Under the pieces are notes generated by a model, which did no database searches, was not told where the DNA came from, and was given only the letters and a program-made list of their open reading frames with translations. From Carboxylicivirga litoralis (GTDB lineage: Bacteria > Bacteroidota > Bacteroidia > Bacteroidales > Marinilabiliaceae), in contig NZ_JAFMVC010000011.1 of the NCBI RefSeq assembly GCF_025499605.1, positions 90,965-154,964 on the forward strand: a stretch of DNA of 64,000 nt, written 5' to 3'. The position numbers and the translations under genes are program-made. Shown here in pieces: positions 28,001 to 36,010 of the stretch; the stretch's first letter is position 1, and the number at the start of each line of letters is the position of its first letter.

Positions 28001-30595
28001 GCCGATAAAGAAAAATACCAGGTAGGCGAAGAGGCCACGATCAGTTTTCCGGCATCGGGTCAGGGACGTGCTCTGGTAAGCATCGAAAATGGTAACAAAG
28101 TTCTAAAGAGCTGGTGGGTTGAGCCAACGAAGGGAGAAAATCAATTCAGCTTTGAAGTAACGGCAGATATGACACCCAATGCCTTCGTTCATCTGACGTT
28201 ACTACAGCCGCATGCACAAACGGTTAATAACCTGCCAATTCGTATGTATGGTGTTATTCCATTAATGGCCGAAGACCCGCAAACGCATATTTATCCGCTG
28301 ATTAAAATGCCGTCTGAGTTAAGGCCAGAGAAGGAGGTCAGTATTAAGGTGAGCGAACGTGATGGCCGTGCCATGACCTACACACTCGCTATTGTTGAAG
28401 ATGGCTTGTTGGATTTGACGCGTTTTAAAACACCGGTTCCCTGGAATCATTTTTATGCCCGCGAGGCATTGGGCGTCAAGACCTGGGATTTATACGATGA
28501 GGTGATTGGTGCCTACGGTGGTAAAATTGAGCAGATTTTCAGTATTGGTGGTGATGGCGACCTGGCTGGTAAAAAAGGTGGTAAAAAAGCCAATCGTTTT
28601 AAGCCGATGGTGAAATACTTCGGACCATTTGCCCTTGATAAAGGCGACAGCCAAACACATACCTTTACAATGCCTCGCTATGTGGGTTCGGTGCGTACCA
28701 TGGTGGTGGCCTCATCGGGCAACGCTTATGGTGAAACCGATATGACTACTCCGGTTCGCAATCCGTTAATGGTCCTGGCAACGCTGCCGCGCGTTTTAGG
28801 TCCTAATGAAACGGTTGATTTGCCTGTTACGGTTTTTGCCATGAAAGAAGGCATCAAAAATGTGAAAGTTAAAGTAGAAGGCAATGAGTTACTGACTATT
28901 GACGGAGCAACAGAGCAGGACTTAACTTTTAATCAACTGGGCGAGCAGGTGGCCACCTTTAAGCTAAAAGTCCATCCTAAAATGGGAGTTGGCAAGGTAA
29001 AAGTGTATGCCTCATCCGGTGGTGAAAAAGCTATGGATGAAATTGAGATTGAAGTACGAAATCCAAATCCACCATTAACAGCGGTTCAGAGTATAACCAT
29101 TGATGCGGGTGCGAGCAATGCCATTGCTTATCAGTTGCCGGGAATGGCAGGAACCAATAAGGCGACCCTGGAAGTCTCTGCGCTTCCTCCATTTGATTTC
29201 GGGCGACGGTTAAAATACCTGTTGCGTTATCCGCATGGATGTGTTGAGCAAACTACTTCAGCAGCATTTCCGCAATTGTTTTTAGCCGATGTTATCGAAA
29301 ATGGCGAAGTAACAGCTGCCAAAGCCACCGAAAATGTTAAAGCAGCCATTAATCGTTTAGCCGGGTTTATTCGTCCGGACGGAGGATTGGGTTACTGGCC
29401 GGGCTCCTACGAATCGTCTGATTGGGGAACGACCTACGCCGGACATTTTATGATAGAAGCCGAACGTAAGGGCTACAACTTACCGGTTGGCTTCAAAAAT
29501 AAATGGATTAAATATCAAAAAAATAAAGCTCGTCAGTGGCGACGAAACAGTACTTATCGTGGCCGTGATTTAGCGCAGGCTTATCGCTTATATACCCTGG
29601 CGTTAGCCGGCGAACCTGAGTTAAGTGCCATGAACCGGATGCGCAATCAAAGTGGCTTATCCACCCAAAGTATCTGGCGGTTGGCGGCAGCATATGCTTT
29701 AGCCGGTCATGGGCAGGTGGCTCAGGAGTTAACCAGTGCTACCAGCATGAGTGTCATTAATCAACGTGATAATGGTTATACCTATGGTTCGGAAGAGCGC
29801 GATTTAGCCATGATTCTTGAGACTTTGGTGCTGATGGACAAGAAAAACGAAGCAGGTGAGTTAGTGCAAAAGTTATCTAAATCATTATCGGCTCAGCGTT
29901 GGATGAGTACGCAAACCACGGCCTACTGTCTTTTGGCTGTATCGAAGTTTGTTGGTGAGTCTGGCATAAGTAAAGAGTTTAAGTTTGAATGGGAAGCTGA
30001 TGGCGAGGCGAGCAAAGTTCATTCACAACTGGCTTTATACCAATATCCATTAGATACTAATAAACCTGGAGGAACGGTGAAAATTTCTAATACATCTGAT
30101 GGTTTGCTGTTTGCACGTGTAATTATGGAAGGCATTCCGGCAGAAGACGATAAAACAGTTAAGGCGTCTAATTTGCAATTGACGGTTCAATATAAGGACC
30201 TGAATGGAAATACTGTTGATGTTTCGAAACTGGCGCAGGGGACTGATTTTATGGCCGAAGTGACGGTTAAGAATCCTGGCAATTTTGGCGATGTCGAAAA
30301 CCTGGCACTCACTCAGATATTTCCGTCGGGCTGGGAAATTCGCAATACCCGAATGGAAGATATTGTTTCGGCTCATGAACTGAGTGTACCTGATTACCGC
30401 GATTATCGTGATGACCGTGTCTATTCCTACTTCGATTTAGAAAGAGGAAAGCACAAAAAGTTTGTGGTACTGCTGAATGCCACCTATACCGGCCGCTATT
30501 ATTTATCAGCCACAAGCTGCGAAGCCATGTACAACAATTCTGTTTCGGCCCGCCAGCCGGGGCAATGGGTAGACGTGATTAAAGCAGGCGAATAA
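25061..30595 (+). CDS. Alpha-2-macroglobulin family lipoprotein
   Basis: A 1844-residue periplasmic protein. The signal peptide ends in MNAC with lipidation Cys21, so it is a lipoprotein. MG-type beta domains make up the N-terminal part; the macroglobulin core includes YGERGVWRPGDTLFVSFML (about residue 615) and a bait-like region. The thioester-containing domain carries HGCVEQTTSAAFPQ with thioester Cys1394 and Gln1397, followed by an alpha-alpha toroid (GGLGYWPG, SSDWGTTYAGHF) and a C-terminal receptor-like domain. Bacterial A2Ms are thought to trap invading proteases. The usual partner pbpC (PBP1C) is not adjacent. It is a single-gene unit, closed by a strong terminator. Confidence 0.93.
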   Translation: MLKHILLYAFVLTCIVMMNACKSKPEATTGEVVYNTKVSAFTSGIISNEASIQLQFSEKVTGITPGQKADEGLLSITPSIDGQLQWLDMHTLEFVPDERMPSGTSFKVEVDLPELFTDEKEAFSFTFSTIDQNFRVQSLGLEPDAADDLKLNTYRGRIAMADHIDNTYVEQLLKASQDGNALEIEWEHQSSEKQHAFAIKGIQRSEQSSTLLLEYNGKVIGVDKADREEVEVPSLTDFKVIDARVVMQPEQYVLVVFSDPLDERQNINGLISISGASRLRYVIERNRVKVYPSYRLTGSHKVTISEGIKNILGYTHKAEVNYDMVFETPKPEVQLIGKGTILPNSNGLTFPFKAVSVKSVQVRIIKIFENNVASFLQVNTMNGQYQLRRAGRLIFKQNIRLDNDRSLDLTQWNTFSLNLADLITPEQGAIYRVELKIRKKDSLYPCGDIEETNEAVEEEGITESDMAYWDQPAEYYSSYWDGYEGYYDWRERENPCADMYYRNKVVSRNILASDIGIIAKQGTDKEVVVAITDLRTTQPLTGVEVEIFNYQMQVVGSTRTDAQGLARIPVSQKPFLLIAKNDKQRGYLRLDDGHSLSLSRFDVSGQVVQKGMKGFIYGERGVWRPGDTLFVSFMLENKGEALPKEHPIVFEWVNPHGQTINRQVQQLNDNNIYVFKTQTSTDAPTGMWRARVKVGGSTFEKGMRVETIKPNRLKINLDFNTELLVPGEAAQSTMTVSWLHGAIARNLKADVKVTLNQSKTQFKKYSDFHFDDPSRRFESEESTIFEGRLDEQGQAIVDAAIDVQEAAPGFLKASFVTRVFEESGDFSIDRFSVPYAPYPVFVGVKAPKGDKRGMLLTDTTHTVQVVTVSPKGEPMTVRNLSYYIYKVSWRWWWESSADNLANYVGTRHQNLIASGKVNTTNGEGQFDFRVNYPEWGRYLIRVVDDKNGHATGQTVYVDWPGWAGNSRGNDPSAASMLAFNADKEKYQVGEEATISFPASGQGRALVSIENGNKVLKSWWVEPTKGENQFSFEVTADMTPNAFVHLTLLQPHAQTVNNLPIRMYGVIPLMAEDPQTHIYPLIKMPSELRPEKEVSIKVSERDGRAMTYTLAIVEDGLLDLTRFKTPVPWNHFYAREALGVKTWDLYDEVIGAYGGKIEQIFSIGGDGDLAGKKGGKKANRFKPMVKYFGPFALDKGDSQTHTFTMPRYVGSVRTMVVASSGNAYGETDMTTPVRNPLMVLATLPRVLGPNETVDLPVTVFAMKEGIKNVKVKVEGNELLTIDGATEQDLTFNQLGEQVATFKLKVHPKMGVGKVKVYASSGGEKAMDEIEIEVRNPNPPLTAVQSITIDAGASNAIAYQLPGMAGTNKATLEVSALPPFDFGRRLKYLLRYPHGCVEQTTSAAFPQLFLADVIENGEVTAAKATENVKAAINRLAGFIRPDGGLGYWPGSYESSDWGTTYAGHFMIEAERKGYNLPVGFKNKWIKYQKNKARQWRRNSTYRGRDLAQAYRLYTLALAGEPELSAMNRMRNQSGLSTQSIWRLAAAYALAGHGQVAQELTSATSMSVINQRDNGYTYGSEERDLAMILETLVLMDKKNEAGELVQKLSKSLSAQRWMSTQTTAYCLLAVSKFVGESGISKEFKFEWEADGEASKVHSQLALYQYPLDTNKPGGTVKISNTSDGLLFARVIMEGIPAEDDKTVKASNLQLTVQYKDLNGNTVDVSKLAQGTDFMAEVTVKNPGNFGDVENLALTQIFPSGWEIRNTRMEDIVSAHELSVPDYRDYRDDRVYSYFDLERGKHKKFVVLLNATYTGRYYLSATSCEAMYNNSVSARQPGQWVDVIKAGE

Positions 30596-30612
30596 ACGTA
30601 TAATCGACAGAA

Positions 30613-30656
30613 AACAAAAGGCCTTTAGGTTTTCGAAACCTTAAGGCCTTTTGTTG
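30613..30656 (+). terminator. Intrinsic terminator of the macroglobulin gene
   Basis: A long stem, AACAAAAGGCCTT-AGGTTT paired with AAACCT-AAGGCCTTTTGTT with one T-T mismatch and a tiny TCG-containing loop, ends in T-rich sequence. It is near-symmetric and could act on both strands. Confidence 0.88.
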
Positions 30657-30783
30657 TTAATTGCATTAATCAACAAAAGGCGTTTGTTCGTCAGGTAAAT
30701 TCATTTATTCATCAACAGGTGTAAACCTTTTAGAAGTTCTATTATTGATAACTATTATTTTTAAAATCAAATAGAACTAAACC

Positions 30784-31161
30784 ATGGGCTTATTAAGTGG
30801 AATACTTGGACATGCCGGCGAAATTTCGATTGAGAAGTTAAGCGAGGAATTTCGGCCAATATTGGTTGAGGGCGAACAGCTTGAAAAAGCTTTTAAGGTT
30901 ATTCGCGATATGTGGGTGTTTACCAATAAGCGGTTAATATTGGTCGATAAGCAGGGCGTTACCGGCAAAAAGATAGATTACCAAAGTATACCATATAAAT
31001 CAATTATACGTTTTAGTAAAGAAAGTACAGGATTTCTGGATCTGGATGCCGAATTGAAAATATGGTTGTCGGGAAGCCATGAACCGATTGTGAAAGAATT
31101 CAGCAAAAAAGCAAATATCAACGAAGTGTACCTACTCATGAGCCAACATATTTTAGATTAA
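30784..31161 (+). CDS. Bacterial PH-domain protein
   Basis: A 125-residue soluble protein matching the bacterial PH domain family (YvbH/DUF1696 type). It has the opening MGLLSGILGHAGEIS, then RDMWVFTNKRLILVDKQGVTGKKIDYQSIPYKSI and the closing helix. Residues FTNKRLILVDKQG and the YxSIPYxSI strand are the family signature. The proteins form oligomeric rings and their role is unknown, possibly stress related. A 50-codon membrane peptide gene follows 24 bases later and is likely cotranscribed. Confidence 0.85.
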   Translation: MGLLSGILGHAGEISIEKLSEEFRPILVEGEQLEKAFKVIRDMWVFTNKRLILVDKQGVTGKKIDYQSIPYKSIIRFSKESTGFLDLDAELKIWLSGSHEPIVKEFSKKANINEVYLLMSQHILD

Positions 31162-31185
31162 CAACCAACCTTAAAGCATCTGATA

Positions 31186-31338
31186 ATGTTAAAACACAGA
31201 AAAAAAACCGAATACAACTATGTAGATAATGCGAAACAACGAGTAATGATTGGTGCAATGCTGGAGAAGCTAAAAGATATTGCCCTGTTTATTGTTGTTG
31301 CAATCGTTTTATCATGGCTGGTTTTAGGTGTTATGTAG
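31186..31338 (+). CDS. Small 50-residue membrane protein
   Basis: An ATG-initiated frame encodes 50 residues. The charged N-terminus (MLKHRKKTEYNYVDNAKQR) is followed by a helix with KLKDIALFIVVAIVLSWLVL near the C-terminus, predicted to cross the membrane once. The composition, with basic N-terminus and a single hydrophobic segment, looks like a real small protein rather than chance. It follows the PH-domain gene by 24 bases in the same direction. No family is recognised. Confidence 0.6.
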   Translation: MLKHRKKTEYNYVDNAKQRVMIGAMLEKLKDIALFIVVAIVLSWLVLGVM

Positions 31339-31520
31339 TCTTTGTGAAACGAAATTGAAACTACTTTTAGGATTATAGGAAAAAGGCACTTTGTATGCAC
31401 AAGTTAATGCTATTCTGTTATTTTTGAGGTTTCAAACCAGGCGTGGTATTTTTTGCATGAATACTTAAGTATTATATGGGAAGTCTTGGTTTGAAAGGAA
31501 GATTAAAAGAGTAGTGTTAC

Positions 31521-32009
31521 ATGATTAGGAACTTTATAATATCGATACTCGATTGGTTTTATCCGTTGTTTAGGAAGTATCTGCCAAGGCAAACATATAA
31601 TTATGCGGCCTGTGGTGGTGCCAATACTCTTTTTGATATACTCCTCTATTTTATAACCTATAACTTTGTTTTAAACAAGCAGGTTATTGATATTGGTATT
31701 GTGGCGATTAGTCCTCATATTGCAGCCTTCGTGTTCGTCTTTCCCATAACTTTTACTACCGGATTTTTACTGTCAAAATACATCACTTTTACCGAATCCA
31801 ACTTACGCGGAAGAATTCAGTTATTTCGCTATGGACTAACTGTTTTTGGGAGTATAATACTTAACTATTTACTACTTAAACTATTTGTTGAGGTTTTAGG
31901 ATTGTATCCAACCGTTTCTAAAATTCTAACAACAATAGTAGTTGTTGGTTACAGTTACGTCTGCCAGAAATACTTTACGTTTAGAATCAAATTGCACGAA
32001 TCGGTTTGA
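31521..32009 (+). CDS. GtrA-like membrane protein
   Basis: A 162-residue protein with four hydrophobic helices and the GtrA/DPMS pattern: YNYAACGGANTLFDILLYF near residue 28, FPITFTTGFLLSKYITF, and a C-terminal helix with VGYSYVCQKYFTF. GtrA proteins are thought to move undecaprenyl-phosphate-linked sugars across the inner membrane or to partner glycosyltransferases. Here no gtrB-type glycosyltransferase gene adjoins it. It lies about 180 bases after the small membrane protein gene. Confidence 0.85.
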   Translation: MIRNFIISILDWFYPLFRKYLPRQTYNYAACGGANTLFDILLYFITYNFVLNKQVIDIGIVAISPHIAAFVFVFPITFTTGFLLSKYITFTESNLRGRIQLFRYGLTVFGSIILNYLLLKLFVEVLGLYPTVSKILTTIVVVGYSYVCQKYFTFRIKLHESV

Positions 32010-32154
32010 AATTATAACAATTATCCCTGATTGATATTTAATTTCGTAAGAATGTGGGTATTATTTGACCTTTCACATTAATTAACGATTTTTTTCTTCA
32101 AATGATTAAACTTTATTTTTAATAAGGTGTTTTGAAGGAAACGATTGATTGACC

Positions 32155-33435
32155 ATGGAGAACAATTTTAATTTACCGCGTAACAATAAAAAACGAGTTG
32201 TTATTATTGGTGCCGGTTTTGGCGGCCTTAAACTGGCTCGCAAACTGAGTGCTTCGGCCTATCAGGTGGTTGTTATTGATAAGCAGAATTTTCATCAGTT
32301 CCAACCTTTGTTTTATCAGGTGGCCGCATCGGGTATTGAGCCAAGTTCTATTTCATTCCCAGTTCGTAAAATATTCCAGCTTCACAACAACTTACATTTC
32401 AGAACCACAACGCTAACTTCTGTCGACACCAGCAAGCAAATGATTAAAACAGAAGCGGGAGAAATGCATTACGACTACCTGGTTTTGGCCAATGGGGTTA
32501 ATACCAATTATTTTGGTTCGGCTAACCTTGAAAAATACAGCCTGCCGATGAAGAGTACGGCAGAAGCGATTAATTTGCGTAACCGTATCTTGTCTTCCTT
32601 CGAAAAAGCTAATTTGACAGAGGATGAAGCTGAGCATGCCAAGTTAATGTCAATCGTTATTGTTGGAGGTGGACCAACCGGCGTTGAACTGGCTGGTTCA
32701 ATAGCCGAAATGCGACGATTTGTGCTGCCCAAAGATTATCCTGAGCTAGACTTCAGTAAAATGAAAATAAGGCTCTATGAGGCCGCTCCAAGGCTTTTAA
32801 ACGGGATGTCTGATAATGCCGGTAGCAAGGCTTTGAAGTTTTTGACAAAGCTTGGCGTTGAGGTTCACCTGGATACACGAATTGAAGATTACGATGGAGA
32901 TAAGGTGACCTTATCAAATGGCAGTGCTTTGTATGCAAAAAATCTGATATGGACAGCTGGTGTAAGTGGGCGACAAACTGATGGCATTAATGAGGGCTTG
33001 TATACGCGGGGAAAACGATTAAGCGTTGACAAGTATAATCGCTTAAAGGGACACGAAAACATATTTGTTATCGGCGATGCTTGTTTTGTTGAAGAAGATG
33101 AACAATACCCCAATGGCCATCCGCAGGTTGCGCAGGTTGCTATTCAGCAGGCTAAAAATCTGGCACGAAACTTAAAGATGTCGCGCACCTGGAAGCCGTT
33201 CAGATACACCGATAAGGGCAGTTTAGCAACCATTGGAAGAAATATGGCTGTTGCAGATTTACCAGGATTTCGATTCTCGGGTGTTTTTGCCTGGTTTCTT
33301 TGGTTGTTTGTTCACTTAATGGCCATCGTTGGCGTAAAGAATCGCTTTTTCATTTTTGTCAACTGGGCACAAAGTTACTTTTCTCGCGATCAATCGTTAC
33401 GCATACTTATATCGCCTTATAAAAGAGATAAATGA
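32155..33435 (+). CDS. ndh: Type II NADH dehydrogenase (NDH-2)
   Basis: A 426-residue FAD enzyme that passes electrons from NADH to quinone without pumping ions. The FAD-binding motif VVIIGAGFGGLKLARKL lies near the N-terminus, the second Rossmann motif IVIVGGGPTGVELAGSIAEM near residue 168, and the C-terminal FAD motif includes IFVIGDACFV. A hydrophobic, amphipathic C-terminus (VFAWFLWLFVHLMAIVGVKNRFF) anchors it to the membrane. The ATG at 32155 is preferred over an in-frame TTG two codons earlier. It has its own terminator and no respiratory neighbours. Confidence 0.93.
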   Translation: MENNFNLPRNNKKRVVIIGAGFGGLKLARKLSASAYQVVVIDKQNFHQFQPLFYQVAASGIEPSSISFPVRKIFQLHNNLHFRTTTLTSVDTSKQMIKTEAGEMHYDYLVLANGVNTNYFGSANLEKYSLPMKSTAEAINLRNRILSSFEKANLTEDEAEHAKLMSIVIVGGGPTGVELAGSIAEMRRFVLPKDYPELDFSKMKIRLYEAAPRLLNGMSDNAGSKALKFLTKLGVEVHLDTRIEDYDGDKVTLSNGSALYAKNLIWTAGVSGRQTDGINEGLYTRGKRLSVDKYNRLKGHENIFVIGDACFVEEDEQYPNGHPQVAQVAIQQAKNLARNLKMSRTWKPFRYTDKGSLATIGRNMAVADLPGFRFSGVFAWFLWLFVHLMAIVGVKNRFFIFVNWAQSYFSRDQSLRILISPYKRDK

Positions 33436-33458
33436 TCAACTATTAGAAAGCATTGATT

Positions 33459-33492
33459 GGTGAAGCTTCTATTCGGGCTTCGCCTTTTTTAT
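33459..33492 (+). terminator. Intrinsic terminator of ndh
   Basis: GGTGAAGC (33459-33466) pairs with GCTTCGCC (33477-33484) with one G-U pair, followed by TTTTTTATTTT. The T-tract runs into the end of the convergent porQ gene. Confidence 0.75.
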
Positions 33493-34520
33493 TTTCTAAA
33501 ATCAGATAGGTTGGTTGAGATGCTGAAATGGTTGGAGGAGCCGGCCAGATGGTAGCGTGCTGATCCGTATGCAAAGTGGAATTTATACACCCTGAAACCA
33601 AATCCCCAGGAGAAACCTGTAGTCGACATTTTTTCACTGACGCCTAATTCTTGTCTGCGTCGGTGATTATAGCCAACTGCTACATAAAAGTTATCTGACG
33701 GAACCAGTTCAACGCCTAAAATCATGTGGCGCATCAATTGATCAATGCTGTTGCCATCATTTCCGGCATCACTTATCTCATCGCCATTGCCATCTTCAAC
33801 TTTGTATTTCATCTTCCAGTCGAACAAGTCCTGTGCTGTTAATGAAAAGCGGAAAGGGGCATGAGCCAGTTTTTTGCTGAGGCCTATTTGTAAATCAGTT
33901 GGTAATGGCTCATAAGTATCGTTATAGGTGGTTATTTGCGAGCCTACATTTTTAAGTGTGATACCAGCAGAGAAGAGCTGGTTTTCGGAGTGGTAAAGCA
34001 AACCTAAGTCGGCAGCTAAACCAAATGAGTTGTATTGCTCCAGATTAGAGATGATAGGCTTTAACGAAATACCAGCTCTTAGTTTAGGAGAGAGCATTTT
34101 TGAATAGCTCAGGTTGATGGCATATTCGGCAGCCGAAAAGGTACCATTCAGGTTACCATCTACATCGGCCCTGTCAAAACTGCCATAGTTGATGGAATGG
34201 ATGCTTAAGCCGAAGGTTCCCATGCCTTCAATGGAGTGGGCATAACCGGCATATGTCATTTTAATATCGGCCACATACGGGACATAGTTAAAAGTCATAG
34301 ATTGATGCAGGCTTGGAGATAAGTTAGCCGGGTTGTGAAATACCAAACTCACATCCCTTAAATTCATGCCTACCTGGTTGCCTCCTAATGCACCTACACG
34401 AGCAGAGTTGGTTAGGTTCAAAAAGTCATAGGTATTACTGCCTGCTTGCTGAGCCTTGCTGTTAAAACCAACGCTAAGCAATAAAACTAATAAAGTAAAT
34501 ATGACTCTTTTCCCTTTCAT
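33489..34520 (-). CDS. porQ: Type IX secretion system protein PorQ
   Basis: A 343-residue outer-membrane protein with a signal peptide (MKGKRVIFTLLVLLLSVGF, cleavage near KAQ). The mature start NTYDFLNLTNSARVGALGG is the family signature, followed by VSLVFHNPANLSP and barrel-type beta strands to the end. PorQ, with PorU, PorV and PorZ, belongs to the attachment complex that links secreted cargo to A-LPS. It implies that this organism has a type IX secretion system; no other por or gld genes are in the window. An alternative upstream start at 34547 lies above the promoter box and is rejected. Confidence 0.88.
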   Translation of the reverse strand: MKGKRVIFTLLVLLLSVGFNSKAQQAGSNTYDFLNLTNSARVGALGGNQVGMNLRDVSLVFHNPANLSPSLHQSMTFNYVPYVADIKMTYAGYAHSIEGMGTFGLSIHSINYGSFDRADVDGNLNGTFSAAEYAINLSYSKMLSPKLRAGISLKPIISNLEQYNSFGLAADLGLLYHSENQLFSAGITLKNVGSQITTYNDTYEPLPTDLQIGLSKKLAHAPFRFSLTAQDLFDWKMKYKVEDGNGDEISDAGNDGNSIDQLMRHMILGVELVPSDNFYVAVGYNHRRRQELGVSEKMSTTGFSWGFGFRVYKFHFAYGSARYHLAGSSNHFSISTNLSDFRK

Positions 34521-34535
34521 CGTATCTTCTAACGG

Positions 34536-34543
34536 CAAAAATA
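34536..34543 (-). promoter_or_regulatory. -7 promoter box for porQ
   Basis: On the minus strand TATTTTTG matches TAnnTTTG, 15 bases before the porQ ATG. A TTG lies 22 bases further upstream, in the range expected for the -33 element of Bacteroidota promoters. Confidence 0.65.
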
Positions 34544-34568
34544 TCAATTTAGTGTTTATGGCCTACAA

Positions 34569-35063
34569 TCATTTGTCAAAGATGGGCTTTAATCCTTCAA
34601 CCACATCAAAAGCCGCGGGACAAATAAAGGTGTTTTTATAGGTCAGCGAGGTTATCTGGTAAAAGCGCCTGCGATCAGTATGCGGATACTCGCGACATGC
34701 TTTAGGCCTCGATTCGTACACCATGCAATAATTGTCGGGCATCAGAAAGGGGCATGGCGTTTCACGGAATACATAATCGCCGTCGTCATCGAGTAGAAAA
34801 TATTGTTCAATAAGCTCTTTGGGCTTTATACGCAAATGATTGGCCAGCCGGTCAATGTCTCGATCAAGTACAATGGGGCTGATGGATTTACAGCAGTTGG
34901 CACAAGCGAGACAATCAGTATATTCAAACACTTCATTGTGCAGGCGTTGTGCTTCATCATCAAGCGATTTGGGGCGTTTCTTTTTTAGCTTTGCCAAAAA
35001 CTGCTTGTTTTCTTTAGCGTTATTTCGCGCTTCCTGGTCTAGCTTCTTTGGGTCAAAATCCAC
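34569..35063 (-). CDS. YkgJ-family cysteine cluster protein (third copy)
   Basis: A 164-residue protein with a basic N-terminal helix (KKLDQEARNNAKENKQFLAKL) and the cysteine cluster DCLACANCCKSISPIV at about residues 53-68, then TPCPFLMPDNYCMVYESRPKACREYPHTD. It starts with GTG at 35063, overlapping the end of the EamA gene by 11 bases, so translation is coupled. The family is presumed to bind metal; no activity is known. Its coupling to a metabolite exporter is a context clue. Confidence 0.83.
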   Translation of the reverse strand: MDFDPKKLDQEARNNAKENKQFLAKLKKKRPKSLDDEAQRLHNEVFEYTDCLACANCCKSISPIVLDRDIDRLANHLRIKPKELIEQYFLLDDDGDYVFRETPCPFLMPDNYCMVYESRPKACREYPHTDRRRFYQITSLTYKNTFICPAAFDVVEGLKPIFDK

Positions 35064-35943
35064 GGCGACGTACTTTTATTTGTGAGACAAAAACACCACT
35101 GATAACAATGGCAATGCCAACCAGCATTTGTACCGTTAATACTTCATCGAGTACCCACCAGGCAATAACAGCCGTAAAAACCGGAATCATATTTACAAAA
35201 ACGTTGGCTTTGGTAATGCCAATAATTCGCATACCGTAGACGAAGAAAATAAAGGCCAGTGATGAGCCAAAGACTGCTAATAAAACGACTGCTATCACCG
35301 CTTCAGTCTTAACTTCAATAGTGCTTAGAGTAGGCAAGTCATAAGTTAGAAATAGTGGTAGGAAAAAAAAGATGCCTACCATATTTTGGTATGTAATAAT
35401 GCTTACAGCATTGTAGCCTTTAGGTATCTTTTTTAAGACCACTGAATGTCCCAGCGCTGCAAGAACAGCTAAAAACACCAACAAGATGCCTTTTAGGGGA
35501 GCGGTTAACGAAAAGTCGCCCTTAAAAATAAGCAGTAGAACCCCAGCAAATGAGACGAAGATTCCAAGGATATTTGCCCAGCTAATGCGGCTTTTGAAAA
35601 AGAGTTTATCGGTGATGGGGGCAAATAATGGGATAGTAGAAACGATAACAGCCCCTATTGTTGATGATACTAATTCAAGACCAAAACTTTCGCCCATAAA
35701 ATAGAGGAAGGGTTCGAAAAAGGCCAACAAAATAAACCATTTAAAGTCTTGTTTTTGCATGGGCTTAAGTTGCTTTAACAACTTGAGAACGATGTATAGT
35801 AGTGTGGCGCTAATGATTAGCCGGCTCACTAAAATGGTTAAGGGGTTAAACGACAAAAATGCCTGTTTAATCCACACGAAGGAAAACGCCCAGCAAATCA
35901 TGGATAGCACCATGCTGCCTAATACTTTAAAACGCTCTGACAT
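35053..35943 (-). CDS. EamA family (drug/metabolite transporter) exporter
   Basis: A 296-residue membrane protein with ten helices in two EamA repeats. The first begins SMICWAFSFVWIKQAFLSF and the second LKGILLVFLAVLAALGHSVVLKK; the conserved GxxxExxxY-type loop is seen as FLYFMGESFGLELVSSTI. Such proteins export amino acids or other small metabolites, but the substrate cannot be inferred. A promoter box lies just upstream and the YkgJ gene overlaps its 3' end. Confidence 0.88.
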   Translation of the reverse strand: MSERFKVLGSMVLSMICWAFSFVWIKQAFLSFNPLTILVSRLIISATLLYIVLKLLKQLKPMQKQDFKWFILLAFFEPFLYFMGESFGLELVSSTIGAVIVSTIPLFAPITDKLFFKSRISWANILGIFVSFAGVLLLIFKGDFSLTAPLKGILLVFLAVLAALGHSVVLKKIPKGYNAVSIITYQNMVGIFFFLPLFLTYDLPTLSTIEVKTEAVIAVVLLAVFGSSLAFIFFVYGMRIIGITKANVFVNMIPVFTAVIAWWVLDEVLTVQMLVGIAIVISGVFVSQIKVRRRGF

Positions 35944-35963
35944 AGCCCTGATTTTAGTGAGCG

Positions 35964-35971
35964 CAAAGGTA
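35964..35971 (-). promoter_or_regulatory. -7 promoter box for the EamA-YkgJ pair
   Basis: On the minus strand TACCTTTG matches TAnnTTTG, 20 bases before the EamA start codon. Confidence 0.6.
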
Positions 35972-36010
35972 ATAAAAGCTGGTATCTACCTACTGATAGC
36001 TATCAGCTTT

